A DNA stretch of 46,976 nucleotides from an uncultured Christensenellaceae bacterium (GTDB lineage: Bacteria; Bacillota; Clostridia; Christensenellales; UBA3700), in contig CALWHE010000014.1 in NCBI GenBank assembly GCA_944380295.1, positions 1 through 46,976 on the forward strand, given 5' to 3'. Under the pieces are notes generated by a model that was not told where the DNA came from, did no database searches, and was given only the letters and a program-made list of their open reading frames with translations. A program made the position numbers and the translations under genes. Positions 14,801 to 23,864 of the stretch are shown piece after piece. Position 1 is the first letter of the stretch; each line of letters begins with the position of its first letter.

Positions 14801-16570
14801 TTATTCAGCAAATTGCGAATTGTAAAGCTCGCTATAAAACCCTTTCTTTTCCAGCAACTGCGTGTGCGTGCCCTGTTCGATGATGTTGCCGTCTTTCATC
14901 ACCAATATCAGATCCGCCGTGCGAATGGTGGAGAGGCGGTGCGCCACGATAAATGACGTGCGCCCCTGCATCATATAGGCAAAGGCTTTTTGTATCTTCA
15001 TCTCCGTGCGCGTATCTATGCTGGAAGTGGCTTCGTCCAAGATGAGCATGGGCGGGCGGGTGAGCATGACGCGCGCTATGCACAGCAGCTGCCGCTGCCC
15101 CTGCGAGAGCGAATCTTCGTCTATCACCGTGTCGTAGCCGTCTTTGAACTGCATGATAAAGGTGTCGCAGCTGGCAAGTTTTGCCGCCTGCACTATCTCT
15201 TCTTCCGTGGCGTCCGGTTTGCCGTATGCGATGTTTTCGCGTATCGTGCCGTTGAACAGCCAGGTGTCTTGCAAGATCATGCCGTAATTTTGCCTCAGGC
15301 TGTGGCGGGTGACTTCGCGTATGTCATGTCCGTCCACCTTGATGCTGCCGCCGTTCACGTCGTAAAAACGCATCAAAAGGTTGATGAAGGTGGTCTTGCC
15401 GCAGCCGGTGGGTCCCACGATGGCGATGCGCTGACCGGGCTTGACGTGCAGATCGAAGCAGGTGATCAGGGGGCGCTCGGGGGTGTAAGAGAAGGAAACT
15501 TCGTCTATGTCTATCCTGCCTTGGGCGCCGGGTAGAGCGGGCAGGGCGGAATCGTCGCTTTCCACGGGCTTATCCATCATATCGAACACGCGCCTTGCCG
15601 CCGCCATGGCGTTTTGCATTTCGCTCAAAACGCCGGTTATCTCGTTGAACGGTTTGGTGTATTGGTTGGAATACATGAGGAAGGTGGAAAGTTTGCCCGC
15701 CGTCATATAGGCGCCGCCCACCGCGCCCAAAGAGGGCATGAGCACGGCGATAAGTCCGCCGGCAAGTCCCACCGCCGCATACACCAGGTAATTCAAAAAG
15801 CGGGTGGAGGGATTGACCAGCGCGGAATATATCTGCGCCTTCAAACCGCACTTGTAAAGGCGGGAATTTATCTCTTCAAACTGCCCCTGTGCCCGCTCTT
15901 CATGCGAAAAGGCGCGCACCACGTTCATGCCGCCCAAAGATTCTTCGCAAAAGCCGCTCAGCTCTCCGCGGCTCGCCGCCTGGGCGGTGAAGTATTTGTG
16001 GCTGCCGCGCGCGATGAACGCCGCCACGAACAGGGATACGGGCGTGAGCACCACCACCACGAGCGCCACCACCCAGTTGAGCAAAAACATGAAGATGATG
16101 GTGGTGAGCACGGTGACTATGCCGGAAAAAAGCTGCGTCATGCTCTGCAACATGCCGTCCGCGATTATCTCTATGTCGGAAGCCACGCGGGCGATGAGGT
16201 CGCCGTGCGGGTGGGTGTCGATATAAGAAAGCGGCATGCGGCTCAGGCGCGCAAAGGCGTTTTCACGCAAAGAGCGCACCGTGTTGTATGTGAGCGAGTT
16301 GGCGCACAGACTCATCAGATATTGGAAAAAGGCGCCGCCCGCCACCACGGGTATCAGCCAGATCACATATTGCAGCACGCGGTCGAGATCCACTTCTCCG
16401 GGACCCAGCATGCAGTCTACCGCGTCGCCCACCAGAATGGGCACGGCAAGCTGCAAGATGACCGCCAGCACGGCAAAGACGAACGTCATCACAAATCTGC
16501 CGCGGCAGCCCTTGGTGAAGGAGAGCAGACGCCAAAGCGTTTTGAGCGAGCTGGTTTCTTTCTTAGTCAT
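14801..16570 (-). CDS. ABC exporter half-transporter, catalytically competent subunit
   Basis: Type IV ABC exporter half of 589 residues: a six-helix transmembrane domain (about 1-320) and a nucleotide-binding domain (about 350-589). Walker A is GPTGCGKTT, the signature is LSQGQ, Walker B ends ILDEATSS with the catalytic glutamate, and the switch histidine is present (IVAHRLSTI). With its partner upstream it forms a heterodimeric exporter of the BmrCD/LmrCD/TM287-288 kind, usually for drugs or amphipathic compounds; the substrate here is unknown. The start at 16570 overlaps the upstream partner by 8 nt, so the genes are translationally coupled. The second copy of the hairpin element begins a few bases after its stop and may act as terminator. 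Confidence 0.9.
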   Translation of the reverse strand: MTKKETSSLKTLWRLLSFTKGCRGRFVMTFVFAVLAVILQLAVPILVGDAVDCMLGPGEVDLDRVLQYVIWLIPVVAGGAFFQYLMSLCANSLTYNTVRSLRENAFARLSRMPLSYIDTHPHGDLIARVASDIEIIADGMLQSMTQLFSGIVTVLTTIIFMFLLNWVVALVVVVLTPVSLFVAAFIARGSHKYFTAQAASRGELSGFCEESLGGMNVVRAFSHEERAQGQFEEINSRLYKCGLKAQIYSALVNPSTRFLNYLVYAAVGLAGGLIAVLMPSLGAVGGAYMTAGKLSTFLMYSNQYTKPFNEITGVLSEMQNAMAAARRVFDMMDKPVESDDSALPALPGAQGRIDIDEVSFSYTPERPLITCFDLHVKPGQRIAIVGPTGCGKTTFINLLMRFYDVNGGSIKVDGHDIREVTRHSLRQNYGMILQDTWLFNGTIRENIAYGKPDATEEEIVQAAKLASCDTFIMQFKDGYDTVIDEDSLSQGQRQLLCIARVMLTRPPMLILDEATSSIDTRTEMKIQKAFAYMMQGRTSFIVAHRLSTIRTADLILVMKDGNIIEQGTHTQLLEKKGFYSELYNSQFAE

Positions 16571-18329
16571 CGTGCTTGCCCTCCTTGTCTTCCTGCGAAT
16601 GCACTATCTCGCGGTAAACTTCGCAAGAGCGCATCAGTTCGTCGTGCCTGCCCATGCCCACCGGCACGCCGCCGTCCAACACGATGATAAGATCCGCGTG
16701 GCGCACGGAAGTGGCGCGCTGGGAAACGATAAAGGCGGTGGTGTCCGTCAGATCGTGCCTGATGGCGGTGCGCAGTTTGAGGTCGGTGGCAAAGTCGAGC
16801 GCGCTGGCGGAATCGTCCATGATGACTATCTCCGGACGGCGCACCAGGGCGCGCGCTATGGTCAGCCTCTGCCTCTGCCCGCCGGAAAAGTTTTTGCCGC
16901 CCTGACTCACGGGCGTGTCCAGTCCCTGCGGCAGCTTGATCACAAACTCTTCCGCCTGCGCGGTGCGCAGCGCCTGCCAGATGTCCTCGTCCGTGGCGCC
17001 GGGGTTGCCCCAAAGCATGTTTTCGCGTATCGTGCCGGAAAAGAGCACCGTGCGCTGGGGCACGTAACCTATGCGGTCGCGCAGCTGTTTCAACTTGTAA
17101 TCTTTCACGTCGCGCCCGTTGATGAGCACGTGCCCTTTGTTCACGTCGTAAAAGCGGGGCAGCAGGTTGACCAGCGTGCTCTTGCCGCTGCCCGTGCCGC
17201 CTATCACGCCCACCACTTTGGAAGGGTAGACCTTGAAGGAGATGTCTTGCAGCACGTCGTTGCCGCCGTAACCGAAGGATACGTTCTGAAATTCCACGCG
17301 CGGAGCGCCCGCTTCGCCCCATTCCACGCCTTCTCCGTCCGTCACGTCGGGAGCGGTGTTGAGCACCTCTTTGACGCGCGCGCCCGAAGCGGACGCCTTG
17401 GTGAAGATGACCACGAGGTTGGCGGTGACCACCAGCGCAAGGGATATCTGCGTGAGATAGCTGACAAAGGCGGTCACTTCGCCCTGCGTCATGTCGCCCG
17501 TGTTCACCATGCCGCCGCCGAAGTAGACCACCGCGGTGATGGCAAGATTGATGATGAGCAGAGAAACGGGGTTGAGCAGCGCGGAGACCGCGCCCACCGT
17601 GGTGGCGGCTTTGGCAAGCGCCCCCGCCTCGCGGTCAAAGCGTTCGCGCTCTTCCTCTTCTTTGGCAAAGGCGCGCACCACGCGCACGCCGGTGAGGTTT
17701 TCCCGCGTGACGGCGGAAAGACCGTCTACTTCTTTCTGCACTTTTTTATAGCGCGGCACCGTGCTCTTCATGATGAAAAACAGCGCCGCGGCGATGAGCG
17801 GCGTTGCCGCGATGAACACCAAAGAGAGCGTGGGGTTGAGTATCACCGCCATCACCACCGAGCCGATGATGATGAAGGGCGCGCGCACCACCAGCCTGAT
17901 CAGCATCGCCACCGCCACCTGCAACTGGTTGATGTCCCCGGAAAGACGGGTGAGCAGGGAAGGGGTGCCGAAATCGTCGAACTGCGCGGAAGAGAGCGTG
18001 TTGATGTGCCTGAACAGGGCGTTGCGCACGTCTGTGCCGTAACCTTGCGAACAGCGCGAGGCAAAGATCTGGCACACCAGAGAAAAGCAAAGTCCCGTGG
18101 TGCAGGTGAGCACGATAAGTCCGGAATATTTGAGCACAAAGCGCCAATCCGCCTGCGCTATGCCCTTGTCTATTATCTCCGCCATGATCAGCGGTATGAG
18201 CAATTCCAGCACCGCTTCCACCAGCTTGCAGAAGGGACCCACGATAAGCTCTTTTTTGTAAGGCGCAAAGAAGGACGTCATTTTCACTTCGCCCGGCTGC
18301 GCCGTCCGCGTTTTTTTGCTTTCAGCCAT
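16563..18329 (-). CDS. ABC exporter half-transporter, degenerate-site subunit
   Basis: First gene of the exporter operon, 588 residues, again a six-helix transmembrane domain and a nucleotide-binding domain. Walker A GGTGSGKST and signature FSGGQ are intact. The catalytic glutamate after Walker B is aspartate (IVIMDDSASALD), and the switch-loop histidine is glutamine (TAFIVSQRATSV). This is the standard asymmetry of heterodimeric exporters, where one ATP site hydrolyses poorly and the partner supplies the active Walker B. The start at ATG 18329 follows GGTGGG. Transcription begins at the divergent promoter shared with nadE, whose inverted repeat covers the -10 box and suggests a dimeric repressor of the MarR or TetR type. 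No regulator gene is adjacent. Confidence 0.9.
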   Translation of the reverse strand: MAESKKTRTAQPGEVKMTSFFAPYKKELIVGPFCKLVEAVLELLIPLIMAEIIDKGIAQADWRFVLKYSGLIVLTCTTGLCFSLVCQIFASRCSQGYGTDVRNALFRHINTLSSAQFDDFGTPSLLTRLSGDINQLQVAVAMLIRLVVRAPFIIIGSVVMAVILNPTLSLVFIAATPLIAAALFFIMKSTVPRYKKVQKEVDGLSAVTRENLTGVRVVRAFAKEEEERERFDREAGALAKAATTVGAVSALLNPVSLLIINLAITAVVYFGGGMVNTGDMTQGEVTAFVSYLTQISLALVVTANLVVIFTKASASGARVKEVLNTAPDVTDGEGVEWGEAGAPRVEFQNVSFGYGGNDVLQDISFKVYPSKVVGVIGGTGSGKSTLVNLLPRFYDVNKGHVLINGRDVKDYKLKQLRDRIGYVPQRTVLFSGTIRENMLWGNPGATDEDIWQALRTAQAEEFVIKLPQGLDTPVSQGGKNFSGGQRQRLTIARALVRRPEIVIMDDSASALDFATDLKLRTAIRHDLTDTTAFIVSQRATSVRHADLIIVLDGGVPVGMGRHDELMRSCEVYREIVHSQEDKEGKHDD

Positions 18330-18346
18330 TACCCACCGAAAAATAC

Positions 18347-18399
18347 TTGTATGAAATTTTACTATGTTGTATTATATAGTAAATAAATTATTTTAACAA
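18347..18399. promoter_or_regulatory. Overlapping divergent promoters of nadE and the ABC exporter, with palindromic operator
   Basis: Minus-strand promoter: TTGTTA (18399-18394), 17-nt spacer, TATAAT (18376-18371). Plus-strand promoter: TTGTAT (18347-18352), 17-nt spacer, TATTAT (18370-18375). The two -10 boxes occupy the same bases, so only one polymerase can bind at a time. A perfect 8-bp inverted repeat TTTACTAT (18358-18365) / ATAGTAAA (18376-18383) flanks them. A further imperfect hairpin (18400-18426, GCGTTTTGAG/CTCAAAGCGC) lies in the nadE leader. Confidence 0.6.
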
Positions 18400-18436
18400 G
18401 CGTTTTGAGGCACCATCTCAAAGCGCGGGAGAGCGT

Positions 18437-20404
18437 ATGAAAGACGGTTTTATCAGGATCGCTGCCGTAACGCCCGCGGTGGAAGTGGCGGATCCGGCAA
18501 AAAACGCGCGGGAGATAGCCGCTTGGGCAAAAAAAGCGGCGGAAGCCGGCGCGGCGGCGGTCGTCTTTCCCGAACTGAGCCTGTGCGGCTGGACGGCGGG
18601 AGACCTCTTGTTGCAGGAAAAACTGCTTGCGTCCTGCGCGGACGCGCTGTTTTACGTGGCGGAAAAAACCGCTTCTCTGAACGCCGTCATCGCCGTGGGC
18701 GCGCCCTTGGAGTGCGAAGGCAAACTTTATAATTGCGCCTTCATCCTCTGCGGCGGCAGAGTGCTGGCGGCTTATCCCAAAACTTATATCCCCACATACG
18801 GCGAATTTTACGAGGGCAGATACTTCACCGCCTTTGACGGCGTGACCCGCCGCGTGCAGCTCGCGTCTTCAAGCGGGGCGCGGGCGGAATTCCCCATGGG
18901 GTATGTGGTGTGCCGTTGCAAGAGCGTGCCGCAATTCACGCTCGCCGCGGAAGTGTGCGAAGACCTGTGGGCGGCGGCGCCCCCTTCTTCCGCGCTTGCC
19001 GCAGGCGGAGCCAACGTCATCTTCAACCTCTCGGCAAGCGACGAGGTGATCGGCAAGAGGGATTACCTGAACGCGCTGATCGCGGCGCAGTCGGGCAGAG
19101 CGGAGTGCGTTTACGTTTACAGCGGCGCGGGCAGCGGCGAATCCACCACTGACGCCGTGTTCGGCGGCAATAAGATAATTGCGGAAGACGGCAATATCCT
19201 GGCGCAGGGCAGTCAGATCTTTGACGGCGCCGATATGATAATGACGGAAGCAGACGTGAAAAACGTGGCGGCGGAAAGGCGCAGGCGCAACACCTTTGTC
19301 TGCGGCGGGAGCGAGAGCGTTTATTTCGACCTCACGCCCGTGAAAACAGCGTTGGAAACAAGGCGCGTGCCCTGCATGCCCTTTGTGCCGGAAGAGGACG
19401 CCGCCCGCGGCGACAGGTGCGCGCAGATATTGAAAGTGCAGGCGCAGGGGCTTGCCACGCGCACGGAAAGAGCGCATTGTGGCAGCCTGGTGGTGGGCAT
19501 CTCCGGCGGTCTGGACAGCGCCTTGGCGCTCATCGTGGCGTGCATGGCGGCGGACAAGGTGTGGGGGAGCAGAAAAAACGTGCTTGCCGTCACCATGCCC
19601 TGCTTTGGCACCACAAGGCACACAAAAAACAATGCGGTGAAGCTCACCAATGCGTTGGGAGCCGCCCTAAAAGAGGTAAATATCAAAAAAGCCGTGCTGG
19701 CGCACTTCAAGGACATCGGACAGAAGCAGGGCGAGTATGACGTGGCTTTTGAAAACGCGCAGGCAAGAGAGCGCACGCAGGTGCTGATGGACATCGCCAA
19801 TAAGCGCGGCGGTCTGGTGGTGGGCACGGGCGATCTGTCCGAGCTGGCGCTGGGCTGGGCGACTTATAACGGCGACCACATGTCCATGTATGGCGTGAAC
19901 GCGGGCGTGCCCAAAACGCTGGTGCGCCACCTGGTGCGCTATTATGCGGAAAGTTGCGGCGACAGGCGGGTGAGGGAGGCGCTCATCTCCATTTGCGAAA
20001 CGCCCATATCGCCCGAACTTCTGCCGCCCGAGCACGGCAGCATCTCGCAAAAGACGGAAGACATCGTGGGTCCTTACGAGCTGCATGATTTTATCCTTTA
20101 CAATGTGGTGCGCAGGGGGTATGCCCCCGCCAAGGTGTTCCGCCTGGCAATGCACGCCTTTGTGAGGGGAGAGGACGGCACGGAGAGGAACAAGGGCTTT
20201 ACCGCGGACGACGTGTTCAAGTGGACGGACAATTTTTACCGCCGCTTTTTCGCCCAGCAGTTCAAGCGTTCGTGCATGCCGGACGGACCCAAGATAGGCA
20301 GCGTGACGCTCTCGCCGCGCGCGGATTGGCGCATGCCCAGCGACGCTTCCGCCGCCGTTTGGCGCGAAGAGCTGGAAAAAGCCTACAAGGAGTGCAAAGA
20401 GTAA
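18437..20404 (+). CDS. nadE: Glutamine-dependent NAD(+) synthetase
   Basis: Catalyses the last step of NAD synthesis, amidating nicotinic acid adenine dinucleotide with ammonia released from glutamine. It has 655 residues. The N-terminal nitrilase-type glutaminase domain (about 1-300) shows the Glu-Lys-Cys triad in FPELSLCGW, KTYIPTYGEFYE and AEVCEDLW. The C-terminal synthetase domain carries the ATP-binding loop GISGGLDSALAL (about residue 355) and GTGDLSELALGWATYNGDHMS. Length is normal for this two-domain form. ATG 18437 follows GGGAG. It is a single gene with its own terminator, divergent from the ABC exporter. Confidence 0.96.
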   Translation: MKDGFIRIAAVTPAVEVADPAKNAREIAAWAKKAAEAGAAAVVFPELSLCGWTAGDLLLQEKLLASCADALFYVAEKTASLNAVIAVGAPLECEGKLYNCAFILCGGRVLAAYPKTYIPTYGEFYEGRYFTAFDGVTRRVQLASSSGARAEFPMGYVVCRCKSVPQFTLAAEVCEDLWAAAPPSSALAAGGANVIFNLSASDEVIGKRDYLNALIAAQSGRAECVYVYSGAGSGESTTDAVFGGNKIIAEDGNILAQGSQIFDGADMIMTEADVKNVAAERRRRNTFVCGGSESVYFDLTPVKTALETRRVPCMPFVPEEDAARGDRCAQILKVQAQGLATRTERAHCGSLVVGISGGLDSALALIVACMAADKVWGSRKNVLAVTMPCFGTTRHTKNNAVKLTNALGAALKEVNIKKAVLAHFKDIGQKQGEYDVAFENAQARERTQVLMDIANKRGGLVVGTGDLSELALGWATYNGDHMSMYGVNAGVPKTLVRHLVRYYAESCGDRRVREALISICETPISPELLPPEHGSISQKTEDIVGPYELHDFILYNVVRRGYAPAKVFRLAMHAFVRGEDGTERNKGFTADDVFKWTDNFYRRFFAQQFKRSCMPDGPKIGSVTLSPRADWRMPSDASAAVWREELEKAYKECKE

Positions 20405-20422
20405 GACCGCTTTGCGGCGCAA

Positions 20423-20446
20423 GGGGCACCCGCAGGGGTGCCTTTT
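20423..20446 (+). terminator. nadE terminator
   Basis: GGGCACCC-GCA-GGGGTGCC followed by TTTTT, about 20 nt after the stop codon. Confidence 0.8.
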
Positions 20447-20928
20447 TGCTGCCGCAAAAACGCGCGGCGGAATATTCGAGCAAAAGCGGCGTGCGTAAGT
20501 TATTCTTCTCTGCGCCGGTTTGAACGCAGCGGAGAAATATCGCTGCGCTCGCTGCCGCAACTTGCCTGTGCGAGCGGTTATTCGGAAGACTTTGAAAAAG
20601 TTTTTGCCGCCACGGCGATCGCCGATCCGAGGGAGATTTGACGGAGCGAAAGATAAAAAGCCGAATGCAAAACGGTGCGCGGAAGGGGCGCCGCTTTGCC
20701 GGCGGGCGGGGGTATATAGAAATTTTGCGTTATTTTATGGACAAAAGCGACCGAAAAATTATAGACGATTTTGACATATGAAATTCGGCTTAAAGGCATA
20801 TGCTCGGGTATTTCGGCGGAAAACAGCGCGTATGTGTCTGAAAATATTTTTGTTATGAAGCTAACATATGGACTTTGCGGATAAGTTAAGTTATGTTTAC
20901 CGGGCGAAAAAGACCGTTTTGGGCGATA
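20447..20928. other. Intergenic stretch without a recognisable gene
   Basis: About 480 bp between the nadE terminator and the next promoter. It contains a small hairpin CGCAGCG/CGCTGCG (20525-20547), a GGCGATCGCC palindrome (20614-20623) and several scattered CATATG words, but no coding frame with a ribosome-binding site or protein-like sequence. The right half is AT-rich and could hold regulatory sites for the operon that follows. Confidence 0.4.
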
Positions 20929-20957
20929 TTGACATCTTTGTGCGCGTAATTTATAAT
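20929..20957 (+). promoter_or_regulatory. Near-consensus promoter of the lipoprotein/uronate locus
   Basis: Consensus TTGACA (20929-20934), 17-nt spacer, consensus TATAAT (20952-20957). An AAGGAGG Shine-Dalgarno sequence and ATG 20990 follow at normal leader length. It is the best promoter before the 16-kb co-directional gene run; no other clear promoter was seen between 22127 and 22197. Confidence 0.85.
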
Positions 20958-20989
20958 GAAATCACCCAAAAAGGAGGGACAGGGAAATT

Positions 20990-22126
20990 ATGAAAACGGA
21001 GAAAAACCGTAGATCCAAAAGTAAAAAAGTTGCGCTGCTGACGGTGGCTGCCGTCTTGGCGCTTGTCACGGCGGCAACGCTCGTGCTTTCTGCCTGCGGC
21101 ACGGCGGGCGATCCGCCCATGGTGGACGAAACTTATTTGAGCGGACATAACACCGCGCCCGATTTTGAGGCGTATTATTCCGAGCAGGTGGCGGAGGTGC
21201 TCGCGTCCGACACGCTCGATGACGCCACCAAGGCGGCGTATCTGTGGGTACTTGCCGGATATAACCACGGACAGTCCGAACGCTTTGCCTATTTCCAAAA
21301 CAAGCTGGGCGAAACGGATCTGGGCAGCGAGGGCAAAGGCAAGCTGGCGTATCAGCAATATCACAAAGAGCTGAGGGCAAACGACGCGGAAAACTTCGGC
21401 GGCGGCAAATATCATTACACCATCAAACACGTTTACGATTCCACTCTTCCGTCAATTTACGGCGACATGCTCGAAGACGCCGCGATAAGGTTTGTTGCCA
21501 ATGTAGACGGACTGAACGGACTTTATCGCTTCAAATTGAACGGCGACGGAGAGGAAGTGACGCAGTTCACCGGCAAAGAGCTGTTGGGCGAGGAGATACT
21601 CACCACAAAATGGCAGACGGGCAGTGACTGGGGCAAGGCAGAAAAAGTTTACGGCGCATACAGGATAGTTGAGAACGACAAGTCGCTCGACGAGGTGATG
21701 ACAGCGCTTGAAAACGACATTCAGACCTGCGAGATGGAAAACAGACAGGTGATGGGCAACCTCAACACCCTGGGCGACGGCGTTGTGAAAGAAGCCACCA
21801 TCACGCCTTCGAGCGACGGCAGTTATTACACCGTCGTGATGACGTTGGATCCCGGCGCGCTCAACGCCGACGCCCGCAGCATCCAATTTTTGGAGGACGA
21901 CAATACCGCGAAAGACATGAAGTGGAACACATGCAACGTCACCTTTGAAATGTGGAAGACGGGCTTGTTCAAGAGTTATTCCATAGAGGAAAATTGGAGC
22001 GGCAAGATAGTTGTTTACGACGGGTCTGCGGAAGTGAGCAACAAGGTGTTTTATTCTTACACCGCGCAGGACTGCTCCATGGACAAGGAATTGGCGTTCC
22101 TCAAAGAGTTCGACGCTTCGCTGTGA
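20990..22126 (+). CDS. Predicted lipoprotein, function unknown
   Basis: Secreted lipoprotein of 378 residues. A strongly basic N-terminus (KTEKNRRSKSKK) and a long hydrophobic stretch end in a good lipobox, VLSAC, with Cys near residue 36. The mature part is hydrophilic and acidic, with segments such as SEQVAEVLASDTLDDATKAA and IVVYDGSAEVSNKVFYSYTA; I recognise no domain. The start has AAGGAGG. It is the first gene behind a consensus promoter and lies 71 nt before the KDPG aldolase gene on the same strand, so it may be co-transcribed with the uronate genes. A second, unrelated-looking lipoprotein closes the same gene run at 35936. A role in binding the substrate outside the cell is only a guess. 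Confidence 0.7.
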   Translation: MKTEKNRRSKSKKVALLTVAAVLALVTAATLVLSACGTAGDPPMVDETYLSGHNTAPDFEAYYSEQVAEVLASDTLDDATKAAYLWVLAGYNHGQSERFAYFQNKLGETDLGSEGKGKLAYQQYHKELRANDAENFGGGKYHYTIKHVYDSTLPSIYGDMLEDAAIRFVANVDGLNGLYRFKLNGDGEEVTQFTGKELLGEEILTTKWQTGSDWGKAEKVYGAYRIVENDKSLDEVMTALENDIQTCEMENRQVMGNLNTLGDGVVKEATITPSSDGSYYTVVMTLDPGALNADARSIQFLEDDNTAKDMKWNTCNVTFEMWKTGLFKSYSIEENWSGKIVVYDGSAEVSNKVFYSYTAQDCSMDKELAFLKEFDASL

Positions 22127-22197
22127 CGCGGCGGCAATATAAATAAAATCAATTTACCTATTACCGCAGGCGCGGTGTGAAGGAGAAGATAAAGGGT

Positions 22198-22845
22198 ATG
22201 AAGCGTGAAGAAATTTTAACGCAGATCAAGCAAAGCGGCGTGATCGCCGTGATAAGAGGCGCAAACGCGGACGAGGGCATAAAGTCCTCCCGCGCCTGCA
22301 TCGAAGGCGGGATCAAGGTGATAGAGGTCACTTACACCATGCCCGGCGCGGGCGAGGTGATCGCCGCGCTGAACAGGGAGTTCGGGGAAAGCGTTCTGGT
22401 GGGCGCGGGCACGGTGCTCGATCCGCAAACGGCAAGGAGCGCCATGCTGGCGGGGGCAAAGTTCATCGTGGCTCCCTCGCTCAACCCGGAAACCATCAGG
22501 CTGTGCAACAGATATTGCGTGCTCTGCATACCCGGCATAGGTTCCGCCACGGAGCTGCAACAGGCGTTGGAGCTGGGCGCGGGACTGGTGAAACTCTTTC
22601 CCGGCGACGTGTTCAAGCCCGCCGGCTTAAAGGCGTTCAAGGGACCTTTCCCTCAGGCGGACATCATGCCCACGGGCGGCGTGAGCGCGGATAACGCGGA
22701 GGAGTGGTTCAAGGCGGGCGCCGTGGCGGTGGGCGCGGGTTCTTTCCTCACCGCGGGCGCCAAAAAGGGCGACTATGAAGAGGTAAAGCGCACGGCGCGC
22801 GCGTTCGCGGACAAGGTGGCGCGTATCAAAGGGGGCGCAAGATGA
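22198..22845 (+). CDS. eda: 2-keto-3-deoxy-6-phosphogluconate (KDPG) aldolase
   Basis: Splits KDPG into pyruvate and glyceraldehyde-3-phosphate, the last step of hexuronate breakdown. It has 215 residues. The class I aldolase pattern is present: GVIAVIRG at the N-terminus, IKVIEVTYTMPGA (catalytic Glu), LVGAGTVLDP, and GLVKLFPGDVFKP with the Schiff-base lysine. ATG 22198 is chosen because the family starts at this point (MKREEILTQIKQSGVIAVIR) and AAGGAG lies upstream. A GTG 21 nt earlier is possible but would place the ribosome-binding site inside the gene. The 3' end overlaps the kinase gene by 4 nt (ATGA). Confidence 0.93.
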   Translation: MKREEILTQIKQSGVIAVIRGANADEGIKSSRACIEGGIKVIEVTYTMPGAGEVIAALNREFGESVLVGAGTVLDPQTARSAMLAGAKFIVAPSLNPETIRLCNRYCVLCIPGIGSATELQQALELGAGLVKLFPGDVFKPAGLKAFKGPFPQADIMPTGGVSADNAEEWFKAGAVAVGAGSFLTAGAKKGDYEEVKRTARAFADKVARIKGGAR

Positions 22846-23864
22846 AGATAATCACGTTCGGAGAGATAATGCTGCGCCTGCAACCTTACGGATACAAGAG
22901 GATCATGCAGGCGGAAGCGTTCGAGGCGGTGTTCGGCGGCGGTGAAGCCAACGTGTCCGTATCTCTGGCGCAGATGGGCGCGGATACGGCGTTTGTCACC
23001 CGTCTGCCGCAAAACGCCGTGGCGGACAAGTGCGTGAAGGAGCTGCGCGGCTGGGGAGTGGATACCTCCCGCATTTTGCGCGGCGGCAGCCGCATGGGCA
23101 TATACTTCTGCGAAAAGGGCGAAGGCGTGCGTGCCAGCAACGTCATTTACGACAGGGCGCACTCCGCGATAAGCGAGATCGCGCCCGAGATGCTGGACGC
23201 GGAAGCGGCGCTTGAAGGCGCGGGCTGGCTGCACTTCACCGGCATCACTCCCGCCCTGGGAGAAAACGTGGCGCAGACCACGCTCAAACTGCTCCGCGCC
23301 GCCAAGGAAAAGGGCGTGACGGTTTCTTGCGATCTCAATTATCGCGCCAAGCTGTGGAGCAGGGAACAGGCGAAAAAAACGATGAGCGAGCTGCTGGGAT
23401 ATGTGGACGTGCTCATCTCTAACGAAGAGGACTGCAAAGACGTTTTGGGACTTGCCGCCGAGGACAGCGACATCACCGGCGGACATCTGAGCGCGCAGGC
23501 TTACGGCAGGCTGGGCGCCAAGGTGATGGACATGTTCCCGAACATCAAATACGTTGCGTTCACCCTGCGCGAGAGCCTTTCCGCCAGCGTGAACAACTGG
23601 TCGGCGGTGCTGGTGGGCAAAGACAAGGTCACGCCTTCCAAAAAATACCGCTTGGAGATAGTGGACAGAGTGGGCGGCGGCGACAGCTTCGGCGCGGGAC
23701 TTATCTATGCGCTCTCTTCCGGCAAGAAGGAAGAAGAGGCGATAGAGTTCGCCGTGGCGGCTTCCGCGCTCAAACACACGGTGGAAGGCGACTTTAACGT
23801 GGCGAGTCTGAAAGAGATAGAAAAATTGATGGGAGGCGACGCAAGTGGCAGAGTGCAACGGTAA
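22842..23864 (+). CDS. kdgK: 2-keto-3-deoxygluconate kinase (PfkB family)
   Basis: Phosphorylates KDG to KDPG. This PfkB/ribokinase-family protein has 340 residues. The N-terminal sugar-binding signature is FGGGEANVSVSLAQMG, and the C-terminal ATP/anion-hole motif with catalytic Asp is VGGGDSFGAGLIYALSSG (about residues 275-292). Assignment to KDG is by family pattern plus its place between eda and uxaC. The start overlaps eda (ATGA), and the stop overlaps the start of uxaC by 20 nt. Confidence 0.9.
   Translation: MKIITFGEIMLRLQPYGYKRIMQAEAFEAVFGGGEANVSVSLAQMGADTAFVTRLPQNAVADKCVKELRGWGVDTSRILRGGSRMGIYFCEKGEGVRASNVIYDRAHSAISEIAPEMLDAEAALEGAGWLHFTGITPALGENVAQTTLKLLRAAKEKGVTVSCDLNYRAKLWSREQAKKTMSELLGYVDVLISNEEDCKDVLGLAAEDSDITGGHLSAQAYGRLGAKVMDMFPNIKYVAFTLRESLSASVNNWSAVLVGKDKVTPSKKYRLEIVDRVGGGDSFGAGLIYALSSGKKEEEAIEFAVAASALKHTVEGDFNVASLKEIEKLMGGDASGRVQR

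Noticed and set aside
14179..14883. Open frame through the duplicated hairpin element
   Set aside because: The duplicated translation only reflects the DNA repeat; there is no Shine-Dalgarno sequence, the frame crosses several perfect hairpins, and changes between copies preserve base pairing and not protein.
16236..18386. Long plus-strand open frame opposite the ABC exporter
   Set aside because: It runs across two well-supported minus-strand genes and their promoter, and its His/Arg-rich translation is typical of a shadow frame.
20520..20774. Small basic open frame in the nadE-lipoprotein gap
   Set aside because: It is Arg/Lys-rich without ribosome-binding site or recognisable features and crosses a palindrome.
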